Part shown: one piece after another, positions 1-8,916 of the stretch | Numbering within the stretch: position 1 is the first letter of the stretch | Layout: every line of letters begins with the position of its first letter | Source: Papio anubis | Lineage: Eukaryota > Chordata > Mammalia > Primates > Cercopithecidae | Assembly (NCBI RefSeq): GCF_008728515.1 | Contig: NC_044984.1 | Span: forward strand, 89,017,181-89,081,180 | DNA length: 64,000 nucleotides | Direction of reading: 5' to 3' | Notes under the pieces: model-generated | Database searches by the model: none | Told to the model about the DNA's origin: nothing | The model's input: the letters and a program-made list of their open reading frames with translations, nothing else | Translations under genes and position numbers: made by a program

Positions 1-16
1 AACAAACAAACAAACC
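1..16. repeat. (AAAC)n simple repeat at window edge
   Basis: Four AAAC-like units open the window. Such tracts usually are the tail of a retroelement, so an Alu or L1 probably ends just to the left. This cannot be seen from here. Confidence 0.6.
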
Positions 17-270
17 CATTTCAAATGCCCCTTCTGCCATGAAGCTTTTCCTAGTTCTGGTGGAACGCCCCCTCTCCATTCTGTGACACGCCTGTTGCTC
101 TGTGCTTGTCTTGTGGCACTTCCTGACTCCTCCTTTGATCACCACCCATGCACTTTAACCCCCTGCAGACTGCACGCTCCTTTGGGGAGGCATGATGTCA
201 TAGCTGTAGCCAACTTGAAGTTCTAGTACTCTCCTAGGAAGCTGTCAGTAAATGGTTGTCTACTGAACCA
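17..270 (+). mobile_element. L2 LINE 3' end fragment
   Basis: The stretch keeps the weak pyrimidine-rich pattern of an L2 3' end. It runs from a truncated 'aaatg-cccttctgcc' block through a 'ctcctttggggaggca' block to the closing 'cagtaaatggttgtctactgaa' type of tail. Divergence is high, as expected for an element this old. No coding capacity remains. Confidence 0.55.
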
Positions 271-507
271 AAGTGCCATCATTCTTTATTGCAAGGAGTC
301 TACCCTGGAATCATTTAAGACACATTTCCATTGAGCCAAAAAATAACCTCAGAGGTTGTGCTGGCATAGCCCTGACAATTCCAGGTGAAGACGGTTTCCC
401 AATACCTGGATAATAAATCCGGCACCATTTGAAACCGATTCAACTAAACAGAGATTTTTTTCTGAGTATCAATGTGCAACAAGATACACAAATACAAATA
501 AGGTCTT

Positions 508-1110
508 TTAAACTTTAATTGAAGCACAATTTATACTCAGAAAAAGAGCACATTAAATAAGTACAAAGTGAAATAAGTACTCGATGAATTTTTGCAAACT
601 GAACACAATGTGTGACCAGCAGCCAGTTAAAGAAATAGAACAGGCCGGGCGTGGTGGCTCACGCCTGTAATCCCAGTACTTTGGGAGGCCAAGGAAGGTG
701 GATCACGAGGTCAGGAGATCGAGACCATCCTGGCTAACACGGTGAAACCCCGTCTCTACTAAAAATACAAAAACTTAGCCAGACGAGGTGGCGGGCGCCT
801 GTAGTCCCAGCTACTCGGGAGGCTGAGGCAGGAGAATGGCGTGAACCCGGGAGGCGGAGCTTGCAGTGAGCAGAGATTACCCCACTGCACTCCAGCCTGG
901 GCAACAGAGCGAGACTCCGTCTCAAAAAAAAAGAAAAGAAATAAAACAGAAGCCTCCCTTGTGTCCTCCTTCAATCACAACGACATCACCTCCACCTCCA
1001 GGGGCAACCATGATCCTCACTTCAAACAGCATATATTAGTTTTGCCTGTTGTATACATGTATTCTTATCATTTTTCACTCAGCGCTGTTTTGTGAGTTTC
1101 ATAAGAACTT
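508..1110 (-). mobile_element. Old L1 (L1M type) 3' region, split by an Alu
   Basis: The left part (508-642) and right part (949-1110) read together as the reverse complement of an old L1 3' region. Landmarks are 'ttaattgaagcacaattta', the 'ggggcaaccatgatcc' block and the 'tagttttgcctgtt' block, ending near 'cactcagcgctgttttg'. The AluY at 643-934 was inserted later into this L1. Confidence 0.6.
643..934 (+). mobile_element. Full-length AluY
   Basis: A complete dimeric Alu with the Y-type 'gagatcgagaccatcctggc' and 'gcgtgaacccgggaggcgga' segments and the CGAGGTGGCGGGCGCC right-arm text seen in monkey AluY copies. It is flanked by AAAGAAATAGAACA and AAAGAAATAAAACA, a 14-bp target-site duplication with one mismatch. 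It lies inside an older L1. Confidence 0.96.
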
Positions 1111-2035
1111 ATCTTTGCCCTCCTGGAGCTCACAGATAAGACGAGACTAAGTTATTTAAAATCTGGTTGGCATTCTCTATTGAGAAGTCCACAACTACAT
1201 CTAGAGGTGGAAAGGTTTTCATCCTTTACCTTACCAAACCGAGCAGTAAGTCAACACCTGTTCTTACTCCTTTAATTCTCAACTGCACCAGGGCTGGTCA
1301 TCCAACTCTGAGTCTCAAGCAAAGCCTCATGCTCTCACAGACCTCTCGTTACAGGACAGCCTTGTATGCACAGGATATGCACAAATGGCCAAATGACTTT
1401 TGACTTACTTTACGATTTAACAATGCTTGGCATGTTCTCAAGAATCCAGGTTGGAGAAAGCAACAGCATTTAAAGCCCCAAATCAATCAATCTTACTGCT
1501 TGTCAGCAAATCTCAGTTAAAAATGTTTGATGAAGGTATAAAGTTGGAACTATTACGGGCTGCTCCTTTTGCCCTTTTATAACCCTAGCACTGCATGGGA
1601 TAATTGAGAGACAGCTGTACCCATTGTTGTTAGATGCCTGTAAATTCCCTGAACACAAACTGAAATTACGTGTGAGTGCTAGAAGAAAGCTGTCAGAGTC
1701 CTCCACCCTTCGTTTAATCTAGACTTGGCACTGACCCTATATAATACACTACACAGTGCAGCTTGGTTTCAGGGTTAGGACATAGGGAGGACAAAGGTTT
1801 CTGATTATCTAGACTCAATGTACACTGTGTGGATCAGGACACTGTGTTCCTGTTTGGGCGCTGATATTTACTAGGTATGTTTTCTTGGGTAAATTGAGTC
1901 ACCTCTATGGGCTTCCATTTCTGAATCTATAGAACAAGGAGACAGAACCAGACAATTCAGAACTAACACTGCACAACTCCATCAAATGTAATCCAAGCTA
2001 CCATTACTGTGAGACAGTACTGTATCATAAGAAGA
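1111..2035. other. No gene seen; unassigned sequence
   Basis: Mixed AT-rich unique-looking DNA. The first 40 bases resemble a scrap of reversed L2. The frames at 1167-1403 (+) and 1503-1706 (-) show no recognisable domain or splice context, and I do not call them genes. Confidence 0.5.
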
Positions 2036-2275
2036 CCAAGGGCTCTGGAAACAGACTGCTTTGGTTTCCATCTTGGCACCACTCTTAAGAGCTGTGTGAC
2101 TTTGGAAAAATGACTTAGCCTCTCTGTGCCTCAGTTTCTCTTCTGAAAATGGAGATAATGACTCTTCAAAGAGTTGTGAGGAATAAATGAGAAAATGTAT
2201 GTAAACTGTTCACCTCTTCAAGTGTGACCTCCTGGCACACTGAATGGTTTCAACAAATGTTTATTACTGTTATCA
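2036..2275 (+). mobile_element. MIR SINE
   Basis: It follows the MIR layout: 'ggctctggaaacagactgc', 'gagctgtgtgactttgg', the core 'cctctctgtgcctcagtttc', 'tgaaaatggagataatga' and the 'gttgtgaggaataaatgag' block. Confidence 0.85.
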
Positions 2276-2289
2276 TTTCAATTCCATTC

Positions 2290-2450
2290 TAAAATGTACC
2301 TAAATTCAATTTCATTTAAAAATGTATGTAAAAACTGAAAGGGAAACAAACTCCAAAGTGTTAACAGTGCTGACCTTTGCACTGTGGGGTTATGTGGTGG
2401 CATTCTTTTGTATTTTCAAGTTTTTAAAAAATAAAACGTATTACTGTTTT
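2290..2450 (+). mobile_element. Possible L1M 3' end
   Basis: The run 'gttaacagtgctgacctttgc' followed by 'ttttgtattttcaagttttt' and an A-rich AATAAAA close resembles the 3' end of old L1ME-type elements. The match is by eye and the boundaries are rough. Confidence 0.4.
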
Positions 2451-2459
2451 GGCAGAAAA

Positions 2460-3342
2460 GACTTTGCTTTCAAGAATGACTACTAGACTCTTTCAATTCT
2501 TCCAGAATACTTGGCTGTTATTACTTTAGATGAAAGGCAGAACCGCCTACTGAAACGCCATTCCTAATTGTGTTTTCTTTCCGGCAGCGGAGACATTTCC
2601 ACTGTCACCCCAATGCTCTGGAACAAAGGCTGAGGAAAAGCCTGAGTCCCGGACAGACGTCAAAATCTAACCCTGCGCCACCTCTGCAATGAACCCGGCC
2701 TCCAGTACAACACACCAAGCTAGATCACCTTACTCACTGGACGCAGGCACAGCAACTCGGTCATCACCAGCATGGCTTGGACACGCTGTGCAGGATTCAC
2801 GGAAGGCTGTCTCCCAACACACTCTATATTAACCCGCTAAAGCTCCAGAGGGAGATGAACCAAAAGGGAAGGGTACCAACACGGAGGCATGCCACTCAAC
2901 CCTCCATCAAACAGAACTAGAATGGGGGCCTCCTGTGGACCCCGGAATGACAGGGACTGTGGCAGGAGTAAGTCCTCTGAGGTTCTAGAGGCCACAGAGT
3001 AGCCAGAATGTGTAGGGATGCAGAGTTATCAGAACAATGTGACAGATGACAACTGCCTGCTTAGTCTCAAGGCTGAATACAATGAACTTTTGCTTAAAGA
3101 AAGGCTGTTTGAGCCTCAGGCATTATAAGAAAAGGGTCAGATCCTTCAAATGGGCTAGCATTTCCAAGGCAACAGGTATTCCGAAGTACATGTGAATGAA
3201 GATTTATGCACAGGTCCACAAGGACCTGCATGTTCAATACTTGAAGGTTTTTAACAAGTCTTCATGGCCTTGGTATGTAAGTCAGTATCACTGACATTTT
3301 TAACTATTAATCATTTTAGCTGAACTCTATTTCAGGTCTAGA
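2460..3342. other. No gene seen; unassigned sequence
   Basis: Slightly more GC-rich between about 2580 and 3000. No exon, RNA gene or clear repeat was recognised on either strand. Confidence 0.5.
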
Positions 3343-3350
3343 GTCTAGGC

Positions 3351-3856
3351 AAGCCTTGTCCAACCCATGACCCAGCATGGCTTTGAATGTAGCCCAACAC
3401 AAATTCGTAAACTTTTAAAAATCAGTATGAGACTTTGTTTGTTTGTTTTTTGAGACAGTCTCACCCCGTCACCCAGGTTGGAGTGCAGTGGCGGAATCTC
3501 AGTTCACTGCAACCTCCGCCTCCTGGGTTCCAGTGATTCTCCTGCCTCAGCCTCCCGAGTAGCTGGAACTAAGGCACACGCCACCACACCCAGATAATTT
3601 TTGTATTTTTAGTAGAGATGGAGTTTCACAATGTTGGCCATGCTGGTCTTGAACTCCTGACCTCAGGTGATCTGCCCGCATTGGCCTCCCAAACTGCTGG
3701 GATTGCAGGTGTTAGTGACCACACTTAGCCAGTATGATACTTTTGGTTTTTTAAGCTCATCAGCTATTGTCAGTATTAGTGTATTTTATGTGTTGCCCAA
3801 GACAGTTCTTCTTATTTCAGCGTAGCTCAGGGATGCTAAAAGATTGGAAACCCCTG
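3351..3856. mobile_element. hAT-type DNA transposon remnant, split by an Alu
   Basis: The unit is flanked on both sides by GTCTAGGC (3343-3350 and 3857-3864), a perfect 8-bp target duplication of the size made by hAT transposases. Its ends, AAGCCTTGTCCAACC and the reverse complement of GATTGGAAACCCCTG, pair at about 9 of 15 positions as decayed terminal inverted repeats. Removing the Alu leaves roughly 210 bp, which is non-autonomous. The exact family is not resolved. Confidence 0.7.
3437..3729 (-). mobile_element. Full-length AluS
   Basis: A complete Alu on the minus strand, starting with the T-rich tail and 'tgagacagtctcacc'. The flanks CAGTATGAGACTTT and CAGTATGATACTTT form a 14-bp target duplication with one mismatch. 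It interrupts the hAT remnant. Confidence 0.95.
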
Positions 3857-4109
3857 GTCTAGGCTGCTCCTATGATATGCCACCCAGAATGTGCTAGGCT
3901 TTGCCATCGTATTAAAGTCAAAATCTCAGTGGCTATAAAAGAAAAGGCTTATTCTGTGCAAATGCTAAAAAGCTGGCTGTGAGTCAGTGGGGAGACCCAG
4001 GTTACAGTGGGGCCTCTATCATCTGGACATTCTCTAAAAGAGACACTTTCTCCACTCATTACACGGACCCTACCTAACTTCTAGGGGACAGGGAAGTATA
4101 ATCCTATTA

Positions 4110-4318
4110 CAAGCCCAGGAGGTAAAATATCATGTTAGTGACACGTGTAGTACCTTTCTTAATTGTTAAAAACTCTCTGAGGTAGGTTCTACTATTATAA
4201 CTATTTTATAAACTAGTCACAGAGAAGTTAAGTAAATTGCCTGGGGGCACACAGCCAGTAACCGGCAGAGCCAGGCTGGAAATTCAGGCTGTCTGTCTCC
4301 AGTGCCTACCTGCCTAAC
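4110..4318 (-). mobile_element. MIR SINE
   Basis: Reverse-oriented MIR: 'ctctgaggtaggttctactatt', 'cacagagaagttaagtaa', 'cacacagccagtaac' and 'cagagccaggctgg'. A second 'gaacacttttattgtgagtcaggcactg' scrap at about 4324-4400 looks like the end of another reversed MIR. Confidence 0.8.
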
Positions 4319-4731
4319 AATGACTGAACACTTTTATTGTGAGTCAGGCACTGCGCTAAAGATTTTTTTATGCATTCATATATTCTTCACACCAAGGCTT
4401 TTATGAAAAACCCAAGGCTTGTAAAGGGTATGTTTCTTGAAGTCCATGAATAATAAATAGCTTAGGTGGGGCTCAACTCAGGCTTATGAAATATGCAAGA
4501 CTTAGCAAGATTTGTACCAGCTCAGCCCCAGATCCTGCGAGAACCTCTGCAATGCCCTTAACATGGTCACCCATTGTATGGATAATCTGGGCTTGGTTTA
4601 GACTACTCTGTCAGAAAATTCTCCCTCAGGTTGAACTTGAAATAATCATGGATGTAACTTTGTGTCCACAGCACTGGTGTGGCTTCCTGGAGCCACACCA
4701 ATCAGGTTTGATATGGTCTATAAAATCCACT

Positions 4732-4968
4732 CTTTTTTTTTTTTTTTTTTTGAGACAGAGTCTCTCTCTGCCACCCAGGCTGGAGTGCAGTGTCGCGATC
4801 TCGGGTCACTGCAACCTCCCATGTTCAAGCGATTCCCCTGTCTCAGCCTCTAGAGAAGCTGGGATTACAGGTGAGTGCCACCATGCCCAGCTAATTTTTT
4901 TTTGTTTTTAGAAGAGACGGGCTTTCACCATGTTGGCCAGGCTGGTCCTGAACTCCTGGCTTCAAGGG
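4732..4968 (-). mobile_element. 5'-truncated Alu
   Basis: A minus-strand Alu with its T-rich tail intact. It stops before the last 50 or so bases of the left arm. ATCCACT occurs directly on both sides (4725-4731 and 4969-4975), consistent with a short target duplication and 5' truncation at insertion. Confidence 0.9.
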
Positions 4969-4975
4969 ATCCACT

Positions 4976-5385
4976 TGGGTCCATATTCTAAAACATAAAC
5001 AGTGATTTGGTCCAAATAACTTTATGAAGGTAAAAAAAAGCTTGCTGCTTGTATTGGAACAACGCCTACGCACTTACAATCACTAAGAGAGAGAATGAGA
5101 TAAAAGCAGAAGATAAAAATAAAAGATAAAGGACCTCTGGAGAAAGAACCCCTGTCCCTAAGAGCCTAGGGAGTGAGGGGTTCATACCTGCCCACGTGGG
5201 AAAAGGCAAACAGCAGAAAAACCCTGATCTGCCTGGAGGGAAGGGAGGGCGCCCTTCTCTGTACTGGCTGATACAGCTGGGAGACGCAGGTACTGCTCAG
5301 CATGGCCCCACAGTGGGGTACCTTTGTGTGTTCTCCCAAAAGAACAGGAGCTTTTCTATCAGAAACTAGAAGGGTTGTGTCCTCA
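4976..5385. other. No gene seen; unassigned sequence upstream of pseudogene
   Basis: Unique-looking DNA between a truncated Alu and the LSM3 retrocopy. No promoter elements were recognised. The open frame beginning at 5302 runs into the retrocopy's 5' leader and is incidental. Confidence 0.45.
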
Positions 5386-6072
5386 CGCTTCCGGAGACTG
5401 GAGTTGCTCGCGTGTTCTGGCGAGAGGCGGGAGAGGGCGCAGGGTTTGAAACATGTCAGACGACGCGGACCAGCAACAAACTACCAACGCTGGAGAGGAG
5501 CCCCTGGAGGTTATCGGGTTCAGCCTAGATGAGCAAGTTTATGTGCAAATGAGAAATGACTGAGAGCTTCAAGGCAGATCACATGCTTATGATCAATATT
5601 TAAATATGATATTGGAAGAGGAGGAAGAAACTGTGACTACTATAGAAACTGATGAAGAAACATATGAAGAGATACATATATCAAGGAAGCAGAATATTCC
5701 AATGCTGTTTGTGCAGGGAGATGGTTGTGCTGGTTGCCCCTCCACTGACAGTTGGCTGAAACCATTTGTCCTGTATGGAAAATAGGAGACTTTGTACAGT
5801 ATCCTTTCTAAATGTATAAGACATTCAAAAGAGAAACCTGCATACATTCTGATATTAAGAAATAATTCTGGGGATTCTCCCACTCCTGAAATGAATTGAT
5901 TTGCAGATAATTCACAACTTCTTAAGCTAAATGGCATTGTAATTTTTCTAAAGCTCTTCCAATAAATAATGACCATCAAGACGCAGAGCTCTTTTTCAGG
6001 ACTTGTCTTGCTCTATTATTCTCACAATTTCTGATTTTTTTTTCTTTAAATTAAAATTGGTGTTTCCTCATA
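5386..6072 (+). pseudogene. LSM3P: Processed pseudogene of LSM3 (Sm-like protein of the LSm2-8 and LSm1-7 rings)
   Basis: LSM3 is a small ring subunit that binds U6 snRNA in the nucleus and takes part in mRNA decay in the cytoplasm. This copy has no introns. It starts at ATG 5453 and keeps the LSM3 order: an acidic Gln-rich N-terminus, the Sm1 motif around SLDE..YV.MRND, then HAYDQ.LNM, TDEETYEEI and NIPMLFV.GDG, and ends at TGA 5757-5759. It is dead for two reasons. Codon 37, where LSM3 has Arg after MRND, is TGA (5561-5563). A net loss of two bases near 5722-5735 shifts the C-terminal VAPPL segment out of frame, so the interval is 307 bases where LSM3 needs 309. A GC-rich leader lies upstream (5386-5452). 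Downstream are AATAAA near 5960, a long 3' UTR and an A-rich end near 6070. I recognise LSM3 from memory of the protein. The 5' boundary is approximate, and no convincing target duplication was found. Confidence 0.92.
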
Positions 6073-6106
6073 AGAAGAAGAAGAAAAAAGAAATACATAA
6101 GATACA

Positions 6107-6400
6107 GTGGCTGGATGCGGTGGCTCACACCTGTCATCTCAGCATTTTGGGAGGGGAGATTGCTTGAGCCCAGGAGTTCGAAACCAGCCTGGACAACAAG
6201 ATGAAACCCTGTCTCTACCAAAAGAAACAAACAAACCCAAAATGAGCCAGGCATGGTGGCGTGCACTTGTAATCCTGACTACTTGGGAGGTTGAGGCAGG
6301 AGTGTCAGGAGCCTGGGAGACGGAGGTTGCAGTGAGCACGAATCGCGCCACTGCACTCCAGCCTGGCAGCCTGGGCAACACAGGGAGACCCTGTCTCTAA
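6107..6400 (+). mobile_element. AluJ/old AluS
   Basis: A diverged dimeric Alu with an A-rich linker containing AAACAAACAAAC. ATACATAAGATACA on the left and a similar ATACATATGACA on the right suggest a decayed target duplication. It sits directly behind the LSM3 retrocopy's A-rich end. Confidence 0.9.
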
Positions 6401-6973
6401 ATATATACATATGACACCACTAGTCCATCTCCCTCTTGCTATCCTGGGGTCACATTTGACATGCACTTGCAAAATGTCTAGTCAGAGTGAGTGAACAGGG
6501 AACCCAGGGAAGCTAACTGAACCACCGGATCCCTGCATCCTTGCTAACAGAGCTAACCTATACTGGAAAAATAACTCCAGAGGCTCGATAAGGCTCCTCG
6601 TCATCTGTTACCAGAAACATATTAATACCTTCATGGGACACCTACACAGAATATTCAATACCTACATTTGCTAGAAGAAAGCTGCACTTTCCTCATGGTG
6701 TGCTGGAGAGAAAAAATCTTAAGGATCTTCATATGGTATCCAGAAGGACATTTTATTAGAAGAGTGTCTTAGTACAGTGTTTGTTCTAATTTGTTTAGAC
6801 AAGGAACATTTCCTTTCATAGTTCAAGTCTGACAATAGCACACTCTGGACTTTAAATAAGTGCACCGTGTACTGCACGGGAACTGAGTCAGTAGTTTTGC
6901 CATAAAGGTTTTATTCCTCCCATCCCCCCTTCTTCCTTTCTTGGCATCACTGACAAAAGAAATTCTGTAGCCT
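6401..6973. other. No gene seen; unassigned sequence
   Basis: Unique-looking DNA with moderate AT content. No exon, RNA or repeat was recognised. Confidence 0.5.
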
Positions 6974-6989
6974 CAAGAATTCTATTTCT

Positions 6990-7300
6990 GGCCAGGCGCA
7001 GTGGCTCACACTTGTAATTTAAGTACTTTGGGAGGCTGAGGCGGGTGGATTACTTGAGGTCAGGAGTTCGAGACCAGCCTGGCCAACATGGTGAAACCCT
7101 GTCTCTACTAAAAATGCAAAAAAAAAAAAAAAAAAAAAAAAAGAGCTGGGCATGGTAGCAGGCGCCTATAATCCCAGCTACTCGGGAGGCTGAGGCAGGA
7201 GAATCACTTGGACCCCAGAGGCAGAGGCTGTAGTGAGCCAAGATTGAGCCACTGCATACAAGCCTGGACAACAGGCTCCAGCTAAAAAAAAAAAAAAAAA
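6990..7300 (+). mobile_element. Full-length AluS (Alu A of the duplicated segment)
   Basis: A complete Alu with an unusually long A-linker (about 7119-7142). Its left flank CAAGAATTCTATTTCTG is the 5' target duplication. The matching 3' copy, AGAATTCTATTTCCTG, is best preserved at 8005-8020, after the second copy of this Alu's right arm. This shows that the downstream copy was derived from the same insertion. Confidence 0.95.
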
Positions 7301-7529
7301 TTGATTTCCTGAGAGCAGGTAAAGTAAAATCTCATTACCCTGGAATTAGGGATCATTCGGAACAGGAGCTAGAATACATATATCTTTGATGGCCCAATCC
7401 TTTCTCCAGACACTGCAAATTAATAGTGTAAAGGAGATTAGGCAGTGTTTAAGATTCTCAAAAACAAAATCTTCAAGCATCCTCAAGCACTCACAAACAC
7501 TTGATACCGTAATTAGAAATAATTATCTT
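7118..7529 (+). repeat. Copy 1 of a ~400-bp duplicated segment (Alu right arm plus unique DNA)
   Basis: It runs from the A-linker of the Alu at 6990, through that Alu's right arm and about 225 bp of unique DNA, to ATTATCTT at 7522-7529. The same order recurs at 7826-8238. I count about 14 differences over the roughly 225-bp unique part. A full-length Alu sits exactly between the two copies. Confidence 0.93.
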
Positions 7530-7530
7530 T

Positions 7531-7825
7531 GGCCAGGCGCGGTGGCTCATGCCTGTAATCTCAATACTTTGGGAGGCCCAGGTGGGCGGATCACCTGAGC
7601 TCAGGAGTTCGAGACAAGCCTGGCCAACATGGCGAAACCCTGTCTCTAATAAAAACACAAAAATTAGTCGGGCATGTTGGCAGGCACCTGTAATTCCAGC
7701 TAATCAAAAGGCTGAGGCAGGAGAATTGCTTGAACCTGGGAGGTGGAGGTTGCAGTGAGCAGAGATCGCACCACTACACTCCAGCCTGAGTGATAGAGCA
7801 AGGCTCTGTCTCAAAAGAAAAAAGG
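7531..7825 (+). mobile_element. Full-length AluSx between the two copies of the duplicated segment
   Basis: It begins with GGCCAGGCGCGG directly after ATTATCTTT and ends in an A-rich tail (to about 7840) that runs straight into the second copy of the flanking segment. No ordinary 7-20 bp target duplication is present. The two ~400-bp copies take that position. Confidence 0.96.
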
Positions 7826-8238
7826 AAAAAAAAAAAAAAAGAGCCAGGCATGGTGGCAGGTGCCTGTAATCCCAGCTACTCGGGAGGCTGAGGCAGGAGA
7901 ATCACTTGGACCTTGGAGGCAGAGGTTGCAGTGAGCCAAGACCATGCCACTGCATTCAAGCCTGGACAACAGGCTCCATCTCAAAAAAAAAAGGAAGAAG
8001 AAGAAGAATTCTATTTCCTGAGAGCAGGTAAAGTAAAATCTTGTTACTCTGAAATTAGGGATCATTTGGAACAGAGGCTAGAATACACATATCTTTCATG
8101 ACCCAATCCTTTCTTCAGACACTGCAAATTAAGAGTGTAAAGGAGATTAGGCAGTGTTTAAGATTCTCAAAAACAAATTCTTCAAGCATCCTCAAGCACT
8201 CACAAACACTTGATACTGTAATTAGAAATAATTATCTT
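7826..8238 (+). repeat. Copy 2 of the ~400-bp duplicated segment
   Basis: It starts with an A run and GAGCCAGGCATGG (an Alu right arm without its left arm), then the unique part, and ends at ATTATCTT (8231-8238). It continues into CTCATTAAGCC, which must be the original downstream sequence. A small GAA/AAG tract at 7993-8007 lies at the end of the Alu arm. Confidence 0.93.
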
Positions 8239-8245
8239 CTCATTA

Positions 8246-8730
8246 AGCCTCTACCAGGCAACAGTGGTAATCTACTTTGAGTTACATGCACTTAAAAAAT
8301 GTATCTTTCTTCAAAATAGTTTATAAATCACACTTTCAATAAATACAAACTAACCCTTTACAAAATTAGTCTGACCCGGTAAAGATTTCTACGTACTAAA
8401 TCTACGTAAGAATTAAATTAAAGGGGGAGAAAGGCCAGATTCAGCAAGAATGTCCTTTGAGAAGTAGAAGGGAAAGCTATGGTGATAAAAATAGACCAAC
8501 CTTACATGAGCACCAATTGCAGGGCAAGGACAGTCACAGTCCCTGGGGAGGAAACTGTGGAGGCATATGAGGCAACACCCAAAAAAGGCAACTTCTAAGA
8601 GAAGCAGGGAGTCTCTGGGGACCCCGTGTACCTTGAAAATGAGCAAGTTTGGGAAAGGGAAGTATGCATTTAATATCTGCCCCTTACCTCTCCAGGCCTG
8701 GGAACTAAGAACCATGCCTTTTAAATTAAA
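8246..8730. other. No gene seen; unassigned sequence
   Basis: Unique-looking DNA. Overlapping open frames exist on both strands (8413-8745 minus, 8567-8878 plus), but the latter continues into a microsatellite and an Alu monomer. Neither is supported as coding. Confidence 0.5.
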
Positions 8731-8731
8731 T

Positions 8732-8770
<39 letters not shown>
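8731..8770. repeat. Compound (CA)n(GA)n microsatellite
   Basis: About eight CA units pass directly into about eleven GA units. They end at the A-rich edge of a minus-strand Alu monomer. Confidence 0.95.
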
Positions 8771-8772
8771 AA

Positions 8773-8916
8773 AGGTCTGTCACTCTGTCACCCAGGCTGG
8801 AGTGCAATGATGCAATCACTAGCTCACTGCAACCTTCAACTCCTGGGCTCAAGCTATCCTCTCGCCTTAGCCTCCTAAAGTGTTGGGATTACAGGCGTGA
8901 GCCACCGTGTCTGGTA
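8773..8916 (-). mobile_element. Alu left monomer (FLAM-type)
   Basis: A single Alu arm on the minus strand, from 'tctgtcactctgtcacccagg' to 'gtgagccaccgtgtctgg', with no second arm. This is consistent with a free left monomer or a fragment. Confidence 0.88.

Noticed and set aside
5302..5532. 76-codon frame crossing the start of the LSM3 copy
   Set aside because: It is out of frame with LSM3 and combines upstream DNA, leader and coding text.
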